Assembly: GCA_964508975.1 (NCBI GenBank)
Contig: CAZDVQ010000045.1
Span: 1 to 36,786 of the forward strand
Reading direction: 5' to 3'
DNA length: 36,786 bases
Source: CAZDVQ01 sp964508975
GTDB taxonomy: Bacteria > Bacteroidota > Bacteroidia > Chitinophagales > Saprospiraceae
Position 1 is the first letter of the stretch, and the number at the start of each line of letters is the position of its first letter. Positions 7,494 through 18,000 of this stretch are shown piece by piece. The notes under the pieces are model-generated. The model did not search any database. It had not been told where the DNA came from and saw only the letters and a list, made by a program, of their open reading frames with translations. The translations under genes and the position numbers were made by a program.

Positions 7494-9560
7494 ATGAACC
7501 GTTTAGCGCAAGAGAGTAGCCCGTATTTATTACAACATGCCCATAATCCAGTTGATTGGTATCCCTGGGGCGATGAGGCTTTTGCCAAGGCCAAGGCTGA
7601 GAACAAGCTGGTTTTGGTTAGTATCGGCTATTCTACTTGTCATTGGTGCCACGTGATGGAACGCGAATCGTTCGAAGACCTTGAAACGGCCCGCTTCATG
7701 AACGAGCATTTCGTGAACATCAAGGTGGATCGCGAAGAACGCCCCGATGTGGATCATATTTACATGGAAGCCGTGCAAATTATTAACCGCGGCGGCGGCG
7801 GTTGGCCCCTCAACTGTTTCCTGCTGCCCGATGCCCGGCCATTTTACGGCGGTACGTACTACCCGCCCGAGCCCGCACACGGCAGGCCATCTTGGCGACA
7901 AGTACTCCAAAGTATCATGGATACTTATACCCGCCAACCCGAGGTGATTCAAGAACAAGCCACCAAACTGCTGGGTTACATGCACAACTCGGAGCAGCAA
8001 TTCGTGAGCAATTTGATTCCTGATAATACCCAGGACGACCTGTTTAACCGCGAGTACATCGACCAGATGTACTACCGCTTGCGCGAGGGCTACGACCGCG
8101 TGGAAGGTGGTTTTGGCAACGCACCCAAGTTCCCGGGCACCATGTCGATACGCTTTTTGTTCAGTTGGTACCATTACACCCACGAGCAAGATGCCCTCGA
8201 CCACGCTTTGTTCTCCATTGACCGCATGATTCAAGGCGGTATTTACGACCAAATTGGTGGGGGCTTTTCGCGCTACACCGTTGACCGTGCTTGGCTGGTA
8301 CCCCACTTTGAAAAAATGTTGTACGATAACGCCCTGCTCATCTGGGTCATGGCCGAAGCCTACCAAATTACCCGTAAGGAAATTTACGCCACCACCATCC
8401 GCGAGACGATTGTATGGCTGAACCGCGAGATGAAAAGTCCGGAAGGGGCCTATTACAGCGCCCTCGATGCCGACTCGGAAGGCGTTGAAGGTAAGTTTTA
8501 CGTTTGGGATAAATCCGAAATTGATGCCGTGCTTGGTCCCGAGGCAGCCCTTTTTAATGCCTATTACGGCGTAACCGAACAGGGCAACTGGGAACATAAA
8601 AATATCTTGAACCGCCATAATTTTATAGATGCTTTTGCCGCTGAACAGGGCCTAGCACTAGATGAATGTACCCAACGTATTGAGGCTGCCAAGCAAAAAA
8701 TGCTGGAAGCCAGGGCTTTGCGTATCCGACCGGGCTTGGATGATAAAATTCTGCTCGACTGGAACGCACTCATGGTGTCGGCCTTGGTCAAAGCGGGTTT
8801 GGCCCTCAACGACCAAGCCCTGCTCGATGATGCCGAAACAACCATGCGCTTTTTAATGCGGGCCTTCAAGGACGAAGAAAGTACCTACGGCTTGTTCCAC
8901 AGTTATAAAGCCGGGCAGGCGAAGAACCCTGCCAACTTGAACGATTATGCCTATTGCATTGAGGCCATGTTGGATGTGTACAAGGTACGCTTTGACGAGG
9001 CCTGGCTGGAGCTGGCCCAAGAATATATGTTGCACACCCGCGAGCAGTTTTTGGACGAGCGCGACGGGCTGTTTTTCTTCTCACCTGCCTCGGCCACTGA
9101 CCTCGTGATGCGCCGCAAGGAACTGTTCGATGGGGCCATGCCATCCAGCAATGCCATCATGTTGTACAACCTGGCCCGCATGGCGGTCATCAACGGCAAC
9201 CGTTTCAAGGAGCGCGAATTAGCGCAGGTCATGTTGTACCGCGTGCACGAAACCATGCTCAAATACCCCGGCTCGTTCAGCCATTGGGCGTTCACGGTGT
9301 TGGGTTTCCATTTCGGGCAATACGAAATCGCCATCACTGGTGCGGAGAGCTTCAAATTGGCCAAAGAACTGATGCTGCATTATCAGCCATGTCATTGCGT
9401 CATGGCCAGCAAAAGCAGCTCGAAATATCCAATTTTCACCGATCGGTTCTCGGCCAGCGGCGAAAGTCGAATATTCGTGTGCCAGAATTTTAGTTGCCAG
9501 TTACCCGTCAGCCAGGTGTCAGATGCCTTGAAATTAATGGGAGTTAAGGAGGGTTGGTAG
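7494..9560 (+). CDS. YyaL/DUF255 thioredoxin-domain protein
   Basis: Homologue of bacterial YyaL and human SPATA20. The 688-residue length is typical. The N-terminal thioredoxin-like domain begins directly with the family signature (NRLAQESSPYLLQHAHNPVDW at 2-22), confirming the start, and carries the redox motif CHWC at 49-52. Positions 83-115 hold YMEAVQ, GGGGWPLNCFLLPD and related family words. The rest is an (alpha/alpha)6-barrel resembling glycoside hydrolases and epimerases: GGFGNAPKFPG, GGIYDQIGGGFSRYTVD, VPHFEKMLYDNALL and LDADSEGVEGKFYVW. The reaction is unknown for the family. It is cytoplasmic, with no signal peptide, and transcribed alone. Confidence 0.93.
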   Translation: MNRLAQESSPYLLQHAHNPVDWYPWGDEAFAKAKAENKLVLVSIGYSTCHWCHVMERESFEDLETARFMNEHFVNIKVDREERPDVDHIYMEAVQIINRGGGGWPLNCFLLPDARPFYGGTYYPPEPAHGRPSWRQVLQSIMDTYTRQPEVIQEQATKLLGYMHNSEQQFVSNLIPDNTQDDLFNREYIDQMYYRLREGYDRVEGGFGNAPKFPGTMSIRFLFSWYHYTHEQDALDHALFSIDRMIQGGIYDQIGGGFSRYTVDRAWLVPHFEKMLYDNALLIWVMAEAYQITRKEIYATTIRETIVWLNREMKSPEGAYYSALDADSEGVEGKFYVWDKSEIDAVLGPEAALFNAYYGVTEQGNWEHKNILNRHNFIDAFAAEQGLALDECTQRIEAAKQKMLEARALRIRPGLDDKILLDWNALMVSALVKAGLALNDQALLDDAETTMRFLMRAFKDEESTYGLFHSYKAGQAKNPANLNDYAYCIEAMLDVYKVRFDEAWLELAQEYMLHTREQFLDERDGLFFFSPASATDLVMRRKELFDGAMPSSNAIMLYNLARMAVINGNRFKERELAQVMLYRVHETMLKYPGSFSHWAFTVLGFHFGQYEIAITGAESFKLAKELMLHYQPCHCVMASKSSSKYPIFTDRFSASGESRIFVCQNFSCQLPVSQVSDALKLMGVKEGW

Positions 9561-9579
9561 TTGGTGGTTGGTAGTTTTT

Positions 9580-9694
9580 TTGGGCGCCCCGGCCTTCGGC
9601 CGTCGCTACGCTACGGGGCTCGCTGTTCGCTCGGCCCGCTACGCGGTCTGGCGCGTTGCGCCACCCCTCCGCATCGCTGGCGCAGCGCAGAACG
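9580..9694. repeat. GC-rich modular palindromic repeat, copy 4
   Basis: Begins tttgggcgccccggccttcggcc and continues with ctcgctgttcgctcggccc, then gcgcgttgcgcc. This is the reverse orientation of copies 5 and 6. It starts 20 nt after the stop of the YyaL-like gene. A 90-codon frame across it is not credible. Confidence 0.7.
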
Positions 9695-9749
9695 GCTTGC
9701 TTACCAAAATACCAAAAATCAAATGAACAATCCTTATGCAGGTATTCAT

Positions 9750-9757
9750 TATCTTTG
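9750..9757 (+). promoter_or_regulatory. -7 promoter element of murB
   Basis: TATCTTTG is an exact TAnnTTTG match. The implied transcript start (about 9764) lies downstream of the ATG at 9736 and upstream of the ATG at 9781, which decides the murB start. No good -33 element was found. Confidence 0.5.
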
Positions 9758-9780
9758 TGCCACAAAACCACCTGCTTTTG

Positions 9781-10776
9781 ATGCTCAAGAACCATCCCCT
9801 TCGTGCCTACAACACTTTCGGACTAGCCGTTAAGGCCAAGCTGTTTGCTGAGGCTACCGATATTGCCAGCCTGAAAAAACTATGTCAGCACGATGGACCA
9901 AAATATATACTGGGTGGTGGTAGTAACGTGTTGTTCAAGGGCGATTACCCGGGATTAATCCTGCGGGTTGCCAATAAGGGCATACAGGTTATTCGCGAAG
10001 ATGCCGAGCAAGTATGGGTTGAGGTTCAAGCGGGAGAGGCTTGGCACCAATTTGTGCTTTGGGCCGTAGAGCACGAGCTGGGTGGCGTTGAGAATTTATC
10101 CTTGATCCCCGGGACGGTAGGCGCAGCACCCATGCAGAACATTGGCGCTTACGGGGTAGAAATAGAGTCGGTATTCGAATCCTTGGAGGCTATTGAAATT
10201 GCTACAGGGCAGCAGGTTACTTTTTTTAAAGAGCAGTGTAAGTTTGGTTACCGCGAAAGTATTTTCAAGCAAGCACTGAAGAACCAGTTTATTATAGCCT
10301 CGGTTACCTTCCGCTTGCAGAAAAATCCGCAGTTGAATATCAGTTACGGCGACATCAGCAAGACGCTGGAAGAGATGGGCGTTCAACAGGCCAGTTTGCG
10401 CCAAGTAAGCGATGCGGTGATTCAAATTCGCCGCAGCAAGTTACCCGACCCTGCCGAATTAGGCAACGCGGGTAGTTTTTTCAAGAATCCGGTCATCTCG
10501 CAGGACTTGTTTGCCCAGCTGCAGGCCGAGTACCCCACTATCCCGAATTATCCAGCCGTGAACGGCGTGAAAATACCAGCTGGTTGGCTAATCGAGCAAG
10601 ATGGCTGGAAAGGCAAGCAGGTAGGCAACACGGGTTGTCATGCTCGCCAAGCACTGGTATTAGTTAATTACGGCAATGCTACTGGCCAAGAAATCCTCGA
10701 CTTCTCGACGCGCGTCATCGAGTCGGTACACGCGCACTATGGTGTACGTTTAGACCGGGAGGTTAATGTGGTGTAG
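9781..10776 (+). CDS. murB: UDP-N-acetylenolpyruvoylglucosamine reductase
   Basis: FAD-dependent enzyme that reduces UDP-GlcNAc-enolpyruvate to UDP-MurNAc with NADPH, in cytoplasmic peptidoglycan precursor synthesis. The 331-residue protein begins MLKNHPLRAYNTFGL, a typical MurB opening. The FAD-binding part includes LGGGSNVLFKGDYPGLILRV, LSLIPGTVGAAPMQNIGAYGVE and FGYRESIFK. The last is the tyrosine loop of the E. coli-type (class I) enzyme. The catalytic serine is S232 in GNAGSFFKNPV, and E327 in the C-terminal DREVNVV is the conserved glutamate. An upstream ATG at 9736 is rejected on promoter grounds. The gene is monocistronic and convergent with the CPBP gene. Confidence 0.95.
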   Translation: MLKNHPLRAYNTFGLAVKAKLFAEATDIASLKKLCQHDGPKYILGGGSNVLFKGDYPGLILRVANKGIQVIREDAEQVWVEVQAGEAWHQFVLWAVEHELGGVENLSLIPGTVGAAPMQNIGAYGVEIESVFESLEAIEIATGQQVTFFKEQCKFGYRESIFKQALKNQFIIASVTFRLQKNPQLNISYGDISKTLEEMGVQQASLRQVSDAVIQIRRSKLPDPAELGNAGSFFKNPVISQDLFAQLQAEYPTIPNYPAVNGVKIPAGWLIEQDGWKGKQVGNTGCHARQALVLVNYGNATGQEILDFSTRVIESVHAHYGVRLDREVNVV

Positions 10777-10815
10777 GAGGGCGAACAGCCGCTAGTATGA
10801 CCTCATGGGTTATCC

Positions 10816-10994
10816 GGCCCTGCCGCCGATGCGTTAGCGATGTGGAGGCGTGGCGCAACGCGCCAGACCGAGCCGCCCTGTAAAAACGTTTCTAGAAACG
10901 TCTCCCGCTGTGGGCGGACAGGGTGGCGAAGGGCCGAGCGAATAGCGAGCGCCGTAACGTAGCGGCGGCCAAAGGCCGCAACGCCCCCCAAAAA
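10816..10994. repeat. GC-rich modular palindromic repeat, copy 5
   Basis: Contains, in order, cgccagaccgagccgcc, an aacgtttctagaaacgt palindrome, a cccgctgtgggcgg hairpin, gggccgagcgaatagcgag, gtaacgtagcggcgg, ggccaaaggcc and a gcccccaaaaa end. It lies between the convergent murB and CPBP genes and may serve as their shared transcript end. It has the same module order as copy 6. Confidence 0.75.
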
Positions 10995-11011
10995 TCATGA
11001 ATAAAGAATTT

Positions 11012-11944
11012 TTAACTCCACCATCGGCCTAGGGCAGCCCCGAGCTCCATCATCCAGGCGATGCCTAGGTGCACGATGATACCACCAAATATGCTCCGGC
11101 TGTAAAATGCCACGATACCTAAAATCATACCGCCGAAAAATGAGCTGATGGTTTCGAACATGGGCTTACCGAAATGTATCGTCAAGTAAAATGCGGCCAG
11201 CGGTAATATGACGCTGGGCCCGATAAGCCGGGCTAAAGCCAATACCATGAAGCCCCGGATGAAAAACTCGACCGCTACAAAATCGAGGCCGTAAACCAGC
11301 TCGTATATGAACACCTCCACGCCGCTGGCGCCTTGGTGTAGAATGGCCGCGCCCTTGGGGTAACTTTTTAAAAAATCGGCTTGGGTAGACGCGAAAGCGA
11401 TTAAGGGCACCATTAAAATGAGCAGCGTGAGGTATGGTTTTAGGTCAACATCTTTGAGTTTCCAACCGTAGAGGGGCTGCTTTTTGCGATCGAACCAGAA
11501 CCAATATAGCAGTACCGGAATGATAATGATGCTTATACGGAAAATGGTATGCGCAGAGTAAGACCAATGATATGCAAGCCCTTGCGCCTGTAGCCATGGC
11601 CAAATATCGACCATGAACAGCTTTGAACCGGTCCGGGTAGCGTAAACCAACATGGCCGCGATGCTCCAAAACCAAAAAGTAGGGCTGCGGAAAGCCTTCC
11701 AATCACGTGTAAAGATACTCTGGATGAGGTATGTGCCCCAAAATGCAGTGCCGTATATCGCAAAATAGTAAACGATATACCAATAGGAGTGTATCAGCGA
11801 ATTGGAGGTTTGGCGCAGTACAGGCTCTATGTAGTAAAAAAATACCCCAACCCCTAATAACAGTATCACCAGAGCAAAGGCACCAGCATGAAATGCTTCG
11901 CGTTGGTACTGGCGCAGGTATTGTATCAGGGTTTTCATGGTCAA
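11012..11944 (-). CDS. CPBP-family intramembrane metalloprotease
   Basis: Polytopic inner-membrane protein of 310 residues with about eight hydrophobic segments. It has the three short motifs of the CPBP (Abi/Rce1-like) family. A glutamate-arginine motif lies in VEFFIRGF (E226, R230), where the classic form is EExxxR, so the first glutamate is replaced by valine. A histidine lies in IHFGKP (H257). A third histidine motif is in GGIIVHLGIAWMMEL (H292). Family members cleave prenylated or other peptides in the membrane, or have lost activity. The atypical first motif leaves catalysis uncertain. Upstream, the sprA terminator separates it from sprA, so it has its own promoter. Confidence 0.85.
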   Translation of the reverse strand: MTMKTLIQYLRQYQREAFHAGAFALVILLLGVGVFFYYIEPVLRQTSNSLIHSYWYIVYYFAIYGTAFWGTYLIQSIFTRDWKAFRSPTFWFWSIAAMLVYATRTGSKLFMVDIWPWLQAQGLAYHWSYSAHTIFRISIIIIPVLLYWFWFDRKKQPLYGWKLKDVDLKPYLTLLILMVPLIAFASTQADFLKSYPKGAAILHQGASGVEVFIYELVYGLDFVAVEFFIRGFMVLALARLIGPSVILPLAAFYLTIHFGKPMFETISSFFGGMILGIVAFYSRSIFGGIIVHLGIAWMMELGAALGRWWS

Positions 11945-11961
11945 ATTTTACCCAAAAATAG

Positions 11962-12014
11962 AAAAAAATTAGGGATTAGCTAGTAGGTATATAAACCTGA
12001 TAACTAATCCCTAA
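11962..12014 (-). terminator. Intrinsic terminator of sprA
   Basis: Perfect 11-bp stem (11969-11979 with 12004-12014). The loop has a second small stem (aggtttatatacct on the minus strand). A run of T follows on the minus strand (A-run at 11962-11968). It lies 16 nt past the sprA stop. Confidence 0.8.
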
Positions 12015-12030
12015 AACTTAATTTATAGCA

Positions 12031-15000
12031 TTACTGGGTCAAGGAGAATCGCAAGGTAACCCCACCGCGAACAGTGGTAATCGGGAACGATTGCGAGGTA
12101 GCCGGTATCGTACGGTTATGATCCAAGAACACCCTGATGGTCATACGGTTGTTCACGATGTAATCAACCGATGGCGAGATACGAATTGTTTTGGTACCGC
12201 GTGTTGGTACGCGTACATTCTGGTCGAGTACGTGGTTAAATGTAATATCATCGCGTAATGAGAAATCAAACTTGATGTTGATATCGTGAACCGGTTTAAC
12301 CGTGCCCAAGCCTAAGTTGATGATACCCGCTGAAAGGTTGCCATCTTCATCGCCCAGTTGTTTTTTCTTCTTTTTCTTCTTCTTGCTCAACAACTCGAAG
12401 AGGTTCTTATTCTTGATACGATAGCCCAAACCAAGTGTGATTTCAGAAGTTTTGGTCTCGCTCAACTGGTAGTCGATGAAGCCCATCGACAAGTTACGGC
12501 TCTTCTTGTAATCGAAACGGGCACTTACTTCATTTTTCAAGCGCATGTCAATACCAATCAATGGGGCAAACTGCTCCGTGATGATGATGTTTGGTATTTC
12601 AAAGGTTGAGTAGAAGCTGCGGGTGTTCGGGTCAACGGTTGTTGGGCTCTCTTGGAAGTCAAGGTCAGTGGCAAAGCTATTCACGGTCAAGGTCGACTTG
12701 TAAGCGTGGGTCAAACTAAAGCTCGATACAAATTTGCTGAAGAATTTCAACTTGGCCAATCCGTTGTACGTCAAGCGCCAGTTTGGCATCGGGAACAGCT
12801 TACGCATATCGCCCAAGAACACTTTGTTGGCATCTTGACCGGTATAGGCTGCAATGAATGCTCCGACCAGTACGTCTTGTTGGTAACGGCCAAAACCACG
12901 AGTGTAACCCTCTGTAGCATCTTCAGGTAGTTGGTGCGAGCCGGTACCCAAGCGCTGTGAAATAATCTGGCGGTTACCTTCAAAGGTTTTGAATAGCTGC
13001 GACAAACTATCGGAGGTAAAGCGGTTGTCGAACAAGGTTTTTACAGGCAAGTACGACATGGTGAGCGTACCCATTTCCATACGGTTCAAGTGTGCAAACT
13101 GGTCGCGTGGTGCCAATGAATCTACTTTGAAATACTCTGAGTAGTTCCTGCTGGTTTGACGCTTAAAGTCAACATCAATCTTGAAATCTTGCCAAGGTTC
13201 CAACTGCGCTTGAACATCAATATTCTGGGTGTGCGTTTGCTGGAACTGTTGGTTTTGATAAATGCTGGTGGTAATCCAGCCCTTTTGAGCCGCTGCATCT
13301 AACCATGCTTGGTCGGGTTGGCGACCAAAAGTAAAGTCAAATCCAGGGGCATTAAAGTCTTGGTTTTGACCAAGATATTTGTGCTTCGGTACAAAACCAG
13401 GGAGCACGGTGTTGAAGTTCTCCGTGTACGTAATACGCATCCGGCGCAAAGACATCAAGGGGCGAATCAAAGCACGTTCAAACACAGAAGGTTCACGTTC
13501 TTTTTTCTTCTTGTCTTTTTTGTCTTTAGCATCTTTACCACCTTTTTCATCTTTGGTATCGTCAGACTTCTCGGCATCTTTATCCTCGCCAGGTTTCGGA
13601 GGGGTTGGGCGGTTGCCCGTTTTACCTTTTGCCTTGGCCGGTGAATTTAACTTTTTGAAGTACTCAATCTTGTTGTACAAGTTGACGAAATTCAAATCGC
13701 CGTTGATGGTACGCACTTGACCGTTTTGGATAATGTTGCCCAGCGAGTCGGTGTTCAAGCTGGCTACACCCCAAGAGTAATTGGTTTGGTATTGAGCACT
13801 CACCGTGGTCCAGTCCAACAACGGGAAGTTTTTGGTTGGTACCTGGTACGAGGCGGTTAAGCTATGCTGATATTGCCTGTTTCGGCCAAATTCACCCAGG
13901 TTCTGCCAAACGGTATCGCGTTTTTCTTTGGTATCAATTTTTCCAAAAGGCTCATCTACAAAAGCGTTATTCGTGGCGGTGAAGTTCATGCGTAGAGACT
14001 TGGTCAAGTCCCAGTTTAAGCCGTATGAACGCGTCCAAGTAAATTGCTTTTCATACCAAGTATTGTTGGTAGGCCCTGCAAAACGGTAAACCGTTTCCCC
14101 AAAACGGCGGGTTGCTTCATTGCGGAAGGTCAAACCGTTGGGGATTGGATTAAAGTTAAACTCCTTGATAAATAATAACCATTTACCTTTTTTAATCAGG
14201 TTTTTGAATGGCGAAATGTACAAGGGCTGCGTGCTGTAGTTATAGTCGATTATACCGCGGTGAATGGTCATATTATCGCTGGCGATAATAGGCGTACGAC
14301 GGTAATTTTTGGTATAGCCATAGGTGAAGCTCCAGTTGGCGAAATCCCAAGGCATTGGTTTCTTCTGCTTGTTGGTGCGCTCTTTCCTTACGTTCGTGAA
14401 GTTCAATGCACGGATAGAGTTAACGGAAACCGCTTGCTGGCGAATCGAGTCCCTTTCGGTGCGGTCCGTTGCACGGCGTAGGTATTCTTTCAACTCCACG
14501 TCAAGTTGGTAAGGGTCGAATTGTGGTGTACGGATTTCATTGGAAACCTGGGCGTACATTGGTAACTTGATACCCCATTTTTTGGGCAAGAATTTATCCA
14601 ACTGCACGGTGGTAGAGAAATCGTACTGTAGTATTTCTTCGCGGCTACGTTGGGTTACCCTTTGGTCTAGTGCACCCCAACCAATAGAGTTGTATTTGGC
14701 GGAGAGGGTCACGTTGGCCAAGTCGGCAAGTTGCAAGTCTAAACGACCAGTTGCAGCCCAGGCGGCATCTTGGTTCATACCGGTAACCCGAAGCTCGTTC
14801 ACCCAGATTTGAGCACAAATCGGGGGGCCTTGGTTAGCCCTGTTCCGGATACCAATCATTACACTTTCAACCATACCTAAGTCTGGCGTACCAACGATGG
14901 TCACAAAGTTTGCTGGAGCATCCGGGTCGTTAATAGAGAATGGATCAGTTACCGAGGCCTGTACATCGTTGCGTTGTAATTTCAACTGACGTAGTATTTC

Positions 15001-18000
15001 AAGCGGGAAGTCAAAGTTATTGATTGATGGCCAGATATCCTCAGCAGTTGTTGAACCCATTTGCGAGAAAGTCACGGGTATTTCGTACTCGTAATAGTTG
15101 CTGATAAAGTCACTACCTAAACGTACGAATACCGTCAAGTCACCTGGGGCATAGTCCGTTGTGATTGGCGTGGCTTCAGCGTGTACAAACATCTTTAAGC
15201 GGTCGTAAACCCTTAAGTCAAGGTTCAAGTTTTTGAAAATACCACGTGCATCACCGTCTTGAAGGTTACATACCGTCATAGACAATGCTTGTTCATTTTG
15301 CAAAGCATTGAAGTTAGGTCCAATGGCTTGTTCACGGCTAATCCCCGGAGGCAATACATAAGGTATCGGTTGACGCGAACCGTTTTCTTCGATGTTGATA
15401 GCGTTGACATCGAATACAGTACCTTCTGGATTTTCAGATGGTGGTATTAATTCTTGCTGCTCAGCTAAGTTACGGCGATACCTGCGCCATTGGTTACGAA
15501 CCAATTCAAAACGAGCAAAACGTAAGATTACTTTATCATCCCAGCCGTGCATGTAGGTACGGATGAAACGGATAGAACGGAAGTCTTGGATACTACCCAC
15601 TTTAGCGGTGTACTGCTGCAGCGGAACCTTGAACTGGTACCAATAAACAGAGTCTTCATTACCGCTAGGATTGGTATACCTACCCACCACTGAGCTGGTA
15701 ATGTAATTGTTCAACTCGACCTGTTCTTGATTAAGCGGATCGCGCTTAATCGGAATTTTGTAGTGGAAGTACGACTCGTCCTCGTTCAAGGTGTTGTCGC
15801 GGTTAATATCCTCGGTATCTGGTATGTTGGTGTTGGCCGATACGAAGTTGTTGCCTGGGTCAGAGGCAGGAGAGTTGCCTTGTGGGTTGTTGAATCGTTT
15901 GTATCGACCAATGATAGCTTCTTGCGGCGGGCTGTTGTCGTAGAACTCGTCCCGGTAAAAACGGAAGTCGTCACTCGAGGGGTCTTCCTCTAAGGCTTGC
16001 AATACGCTTACGGCAATCGGGGTCAAGTGCGCACGTAACGGAATCAAGAAAGCAGAATCTAAACGGCTACGTTCTAGTTCGTTGTTCATCCCGTCAAGAC
16101 CAATATCCTGCGCTAATCGTGAGTCTGGGTCATTGTCAAAGGCATTGGTGATGGCTTGGATCCTTGGTACACGACCCCATGAGGTATTGTCGGTTTGTAC
16201 GGGTGTGCCCACGCCAGGCATACCGTTCTCAAAGAAGCGACGCGAGTCGCGCAAGATATCCTCCGAAATATTACCTAAATCAATGTAAAACTCACCACCG
16301 GTACCACCGTAGCCTTCTTTGAAGGGGCTCATGAGCCAGAACTCCAAGAATTCCATGTTGGCCGCCTCAAAGTCGTTCGTTTCAATCGAGCGCATGATAC
16401 CGGCCCAACGTGTTTTAGGGTTAAGCAACTCGCCTGTATTGGGGTCAATACCATCTGAATACGCTCCTGCCGTTACATCGTAGTTATACGGACCACGCTC
16501 TTCAGGGTAATAGGCCATGTCGAATGTCCTCAAAATTGGGAATTGATTCTGCCCAATCGTCACGTTAGGGAATACCTCGCGTTGGTCAATGTTCCGCACG
16601 TAGGTACTCAACTTCTCCGAATCCGGGATGTTGTCGGGCGCTTGGTTGCCAATCAAAATAGGGTCGAGGTTATACCACGACATCCGAGCTCGGTTTTTAC
16701 CATAATTCACATCGCCAATCAAGGCCGATTCCGGGAACAATGGGTTATTGCCGTCTGGGTCGTTCTGCGGTACACTCGCTAATACCCATGAGTTGGCAGG
16801 CAAGCCCAATGGATAACGGGCCGCAGAGCCTTCAAAGTCGTCGAGGTAAACACCACCACCATCGTCAATGCCTTGGTTAATCACCTTGGCGTGGCCGGGT
16901 AAAAGGTATGCGGCCTCACCGTTAAACGCGATGTTCGACGGCGCTTTGGTACTGATTAAAGGTATTTTATCTACCAACTTAGTCAACCAAGGGGCATCTT
17001 TACTATATTGCACATCAACCCCAAAAATGTTGTTCGCAATCGGGTCGTCGCCGATATTTACCTTTTGGGTAAAGGGGCGTTCCGATAGGCGCAGGAAGGT
17101 ACCACCTATATTGAAGTTGTCATTGATGTATAAGTCAAACCTGGTACCCACCAAGGTTCGGTTTTGGAATCCAAACAGAGCGTTGTCCTCAAACGAAACC
17201 CGAATAGGGGCACCCGAAGCCATCACAGCATCGTTCAAAATTTTGATACGACCAATGTTATAATCCACTTGGAAGTCACGGCCTTCAACCAATTGCTGGC
17301 CCCCGGCAGTTACACGCACGGAGCCTCGTGGGATATTAAATGCTCCCAGCGAGATTTCAGAGGAGAAGGCTGATTTGTAGGTACCCTTGATAATGTATCG
17401 GTTCAACTCGGCCCGTTCCCGTGCAGCAGTTACGGTCGAGTCATACAAGGGCTGGTAAATATATTTCTCGGCCGAAGGGTCAACGTTTCCGTTGGCATCT
17501 ACGAAGAATTTGCTCAAGCTAGAGCCAAAGGGTTCCAGTACCGGGAAAATTATCCTACCCGTGGCGGGTAATATGGTCAAGCCGGGCACAAAGTCAAACT
17601 GGCCATCTGGTATGGGGTCGTTTACCCGGTTCAGGTTGTCCAAGTTCATCAATTGCATCAAAGGCTGGTTGGCGATTGGGCCGTCTGGCAAGAAACGTTT
17701 TTCGCCACCACCTGGATCTTGGTAAAAGATGTCCAAACGGAAATCTTCCTGGTTTACCTGGTAGGCACTCAGCGAGTACACGTTTTTCATCATCAAATCC
17801 CACAACGGCACGTCAATACGAGGCTGTACACTCTTCAACATTTTCACGTAGAGTACGTTGAGCGAGTCGGCATCAATCGGTAAGTCTTGGGCAAATTCAC
17901 CCACTTGGTAGGTACGGCCGTTGTAGGTGTACTGGAAGGCTACACCCAACACGTGGTCGGGTTGCACGTTGATGTTCAATGATACGAAGCCCAGCTCTGG

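Noticed and set aside
7530..8618. 362-codon minus-strand frame opposite the YyaL-like gene
   Set aside because: Shadow of a well-conserved plus-strand family protein.
9561..9833. 90-codon frame through repeat copy 4 into murB
   Set aside because: Consists of translated GC-rich repeat followed by out-of-frame murB.
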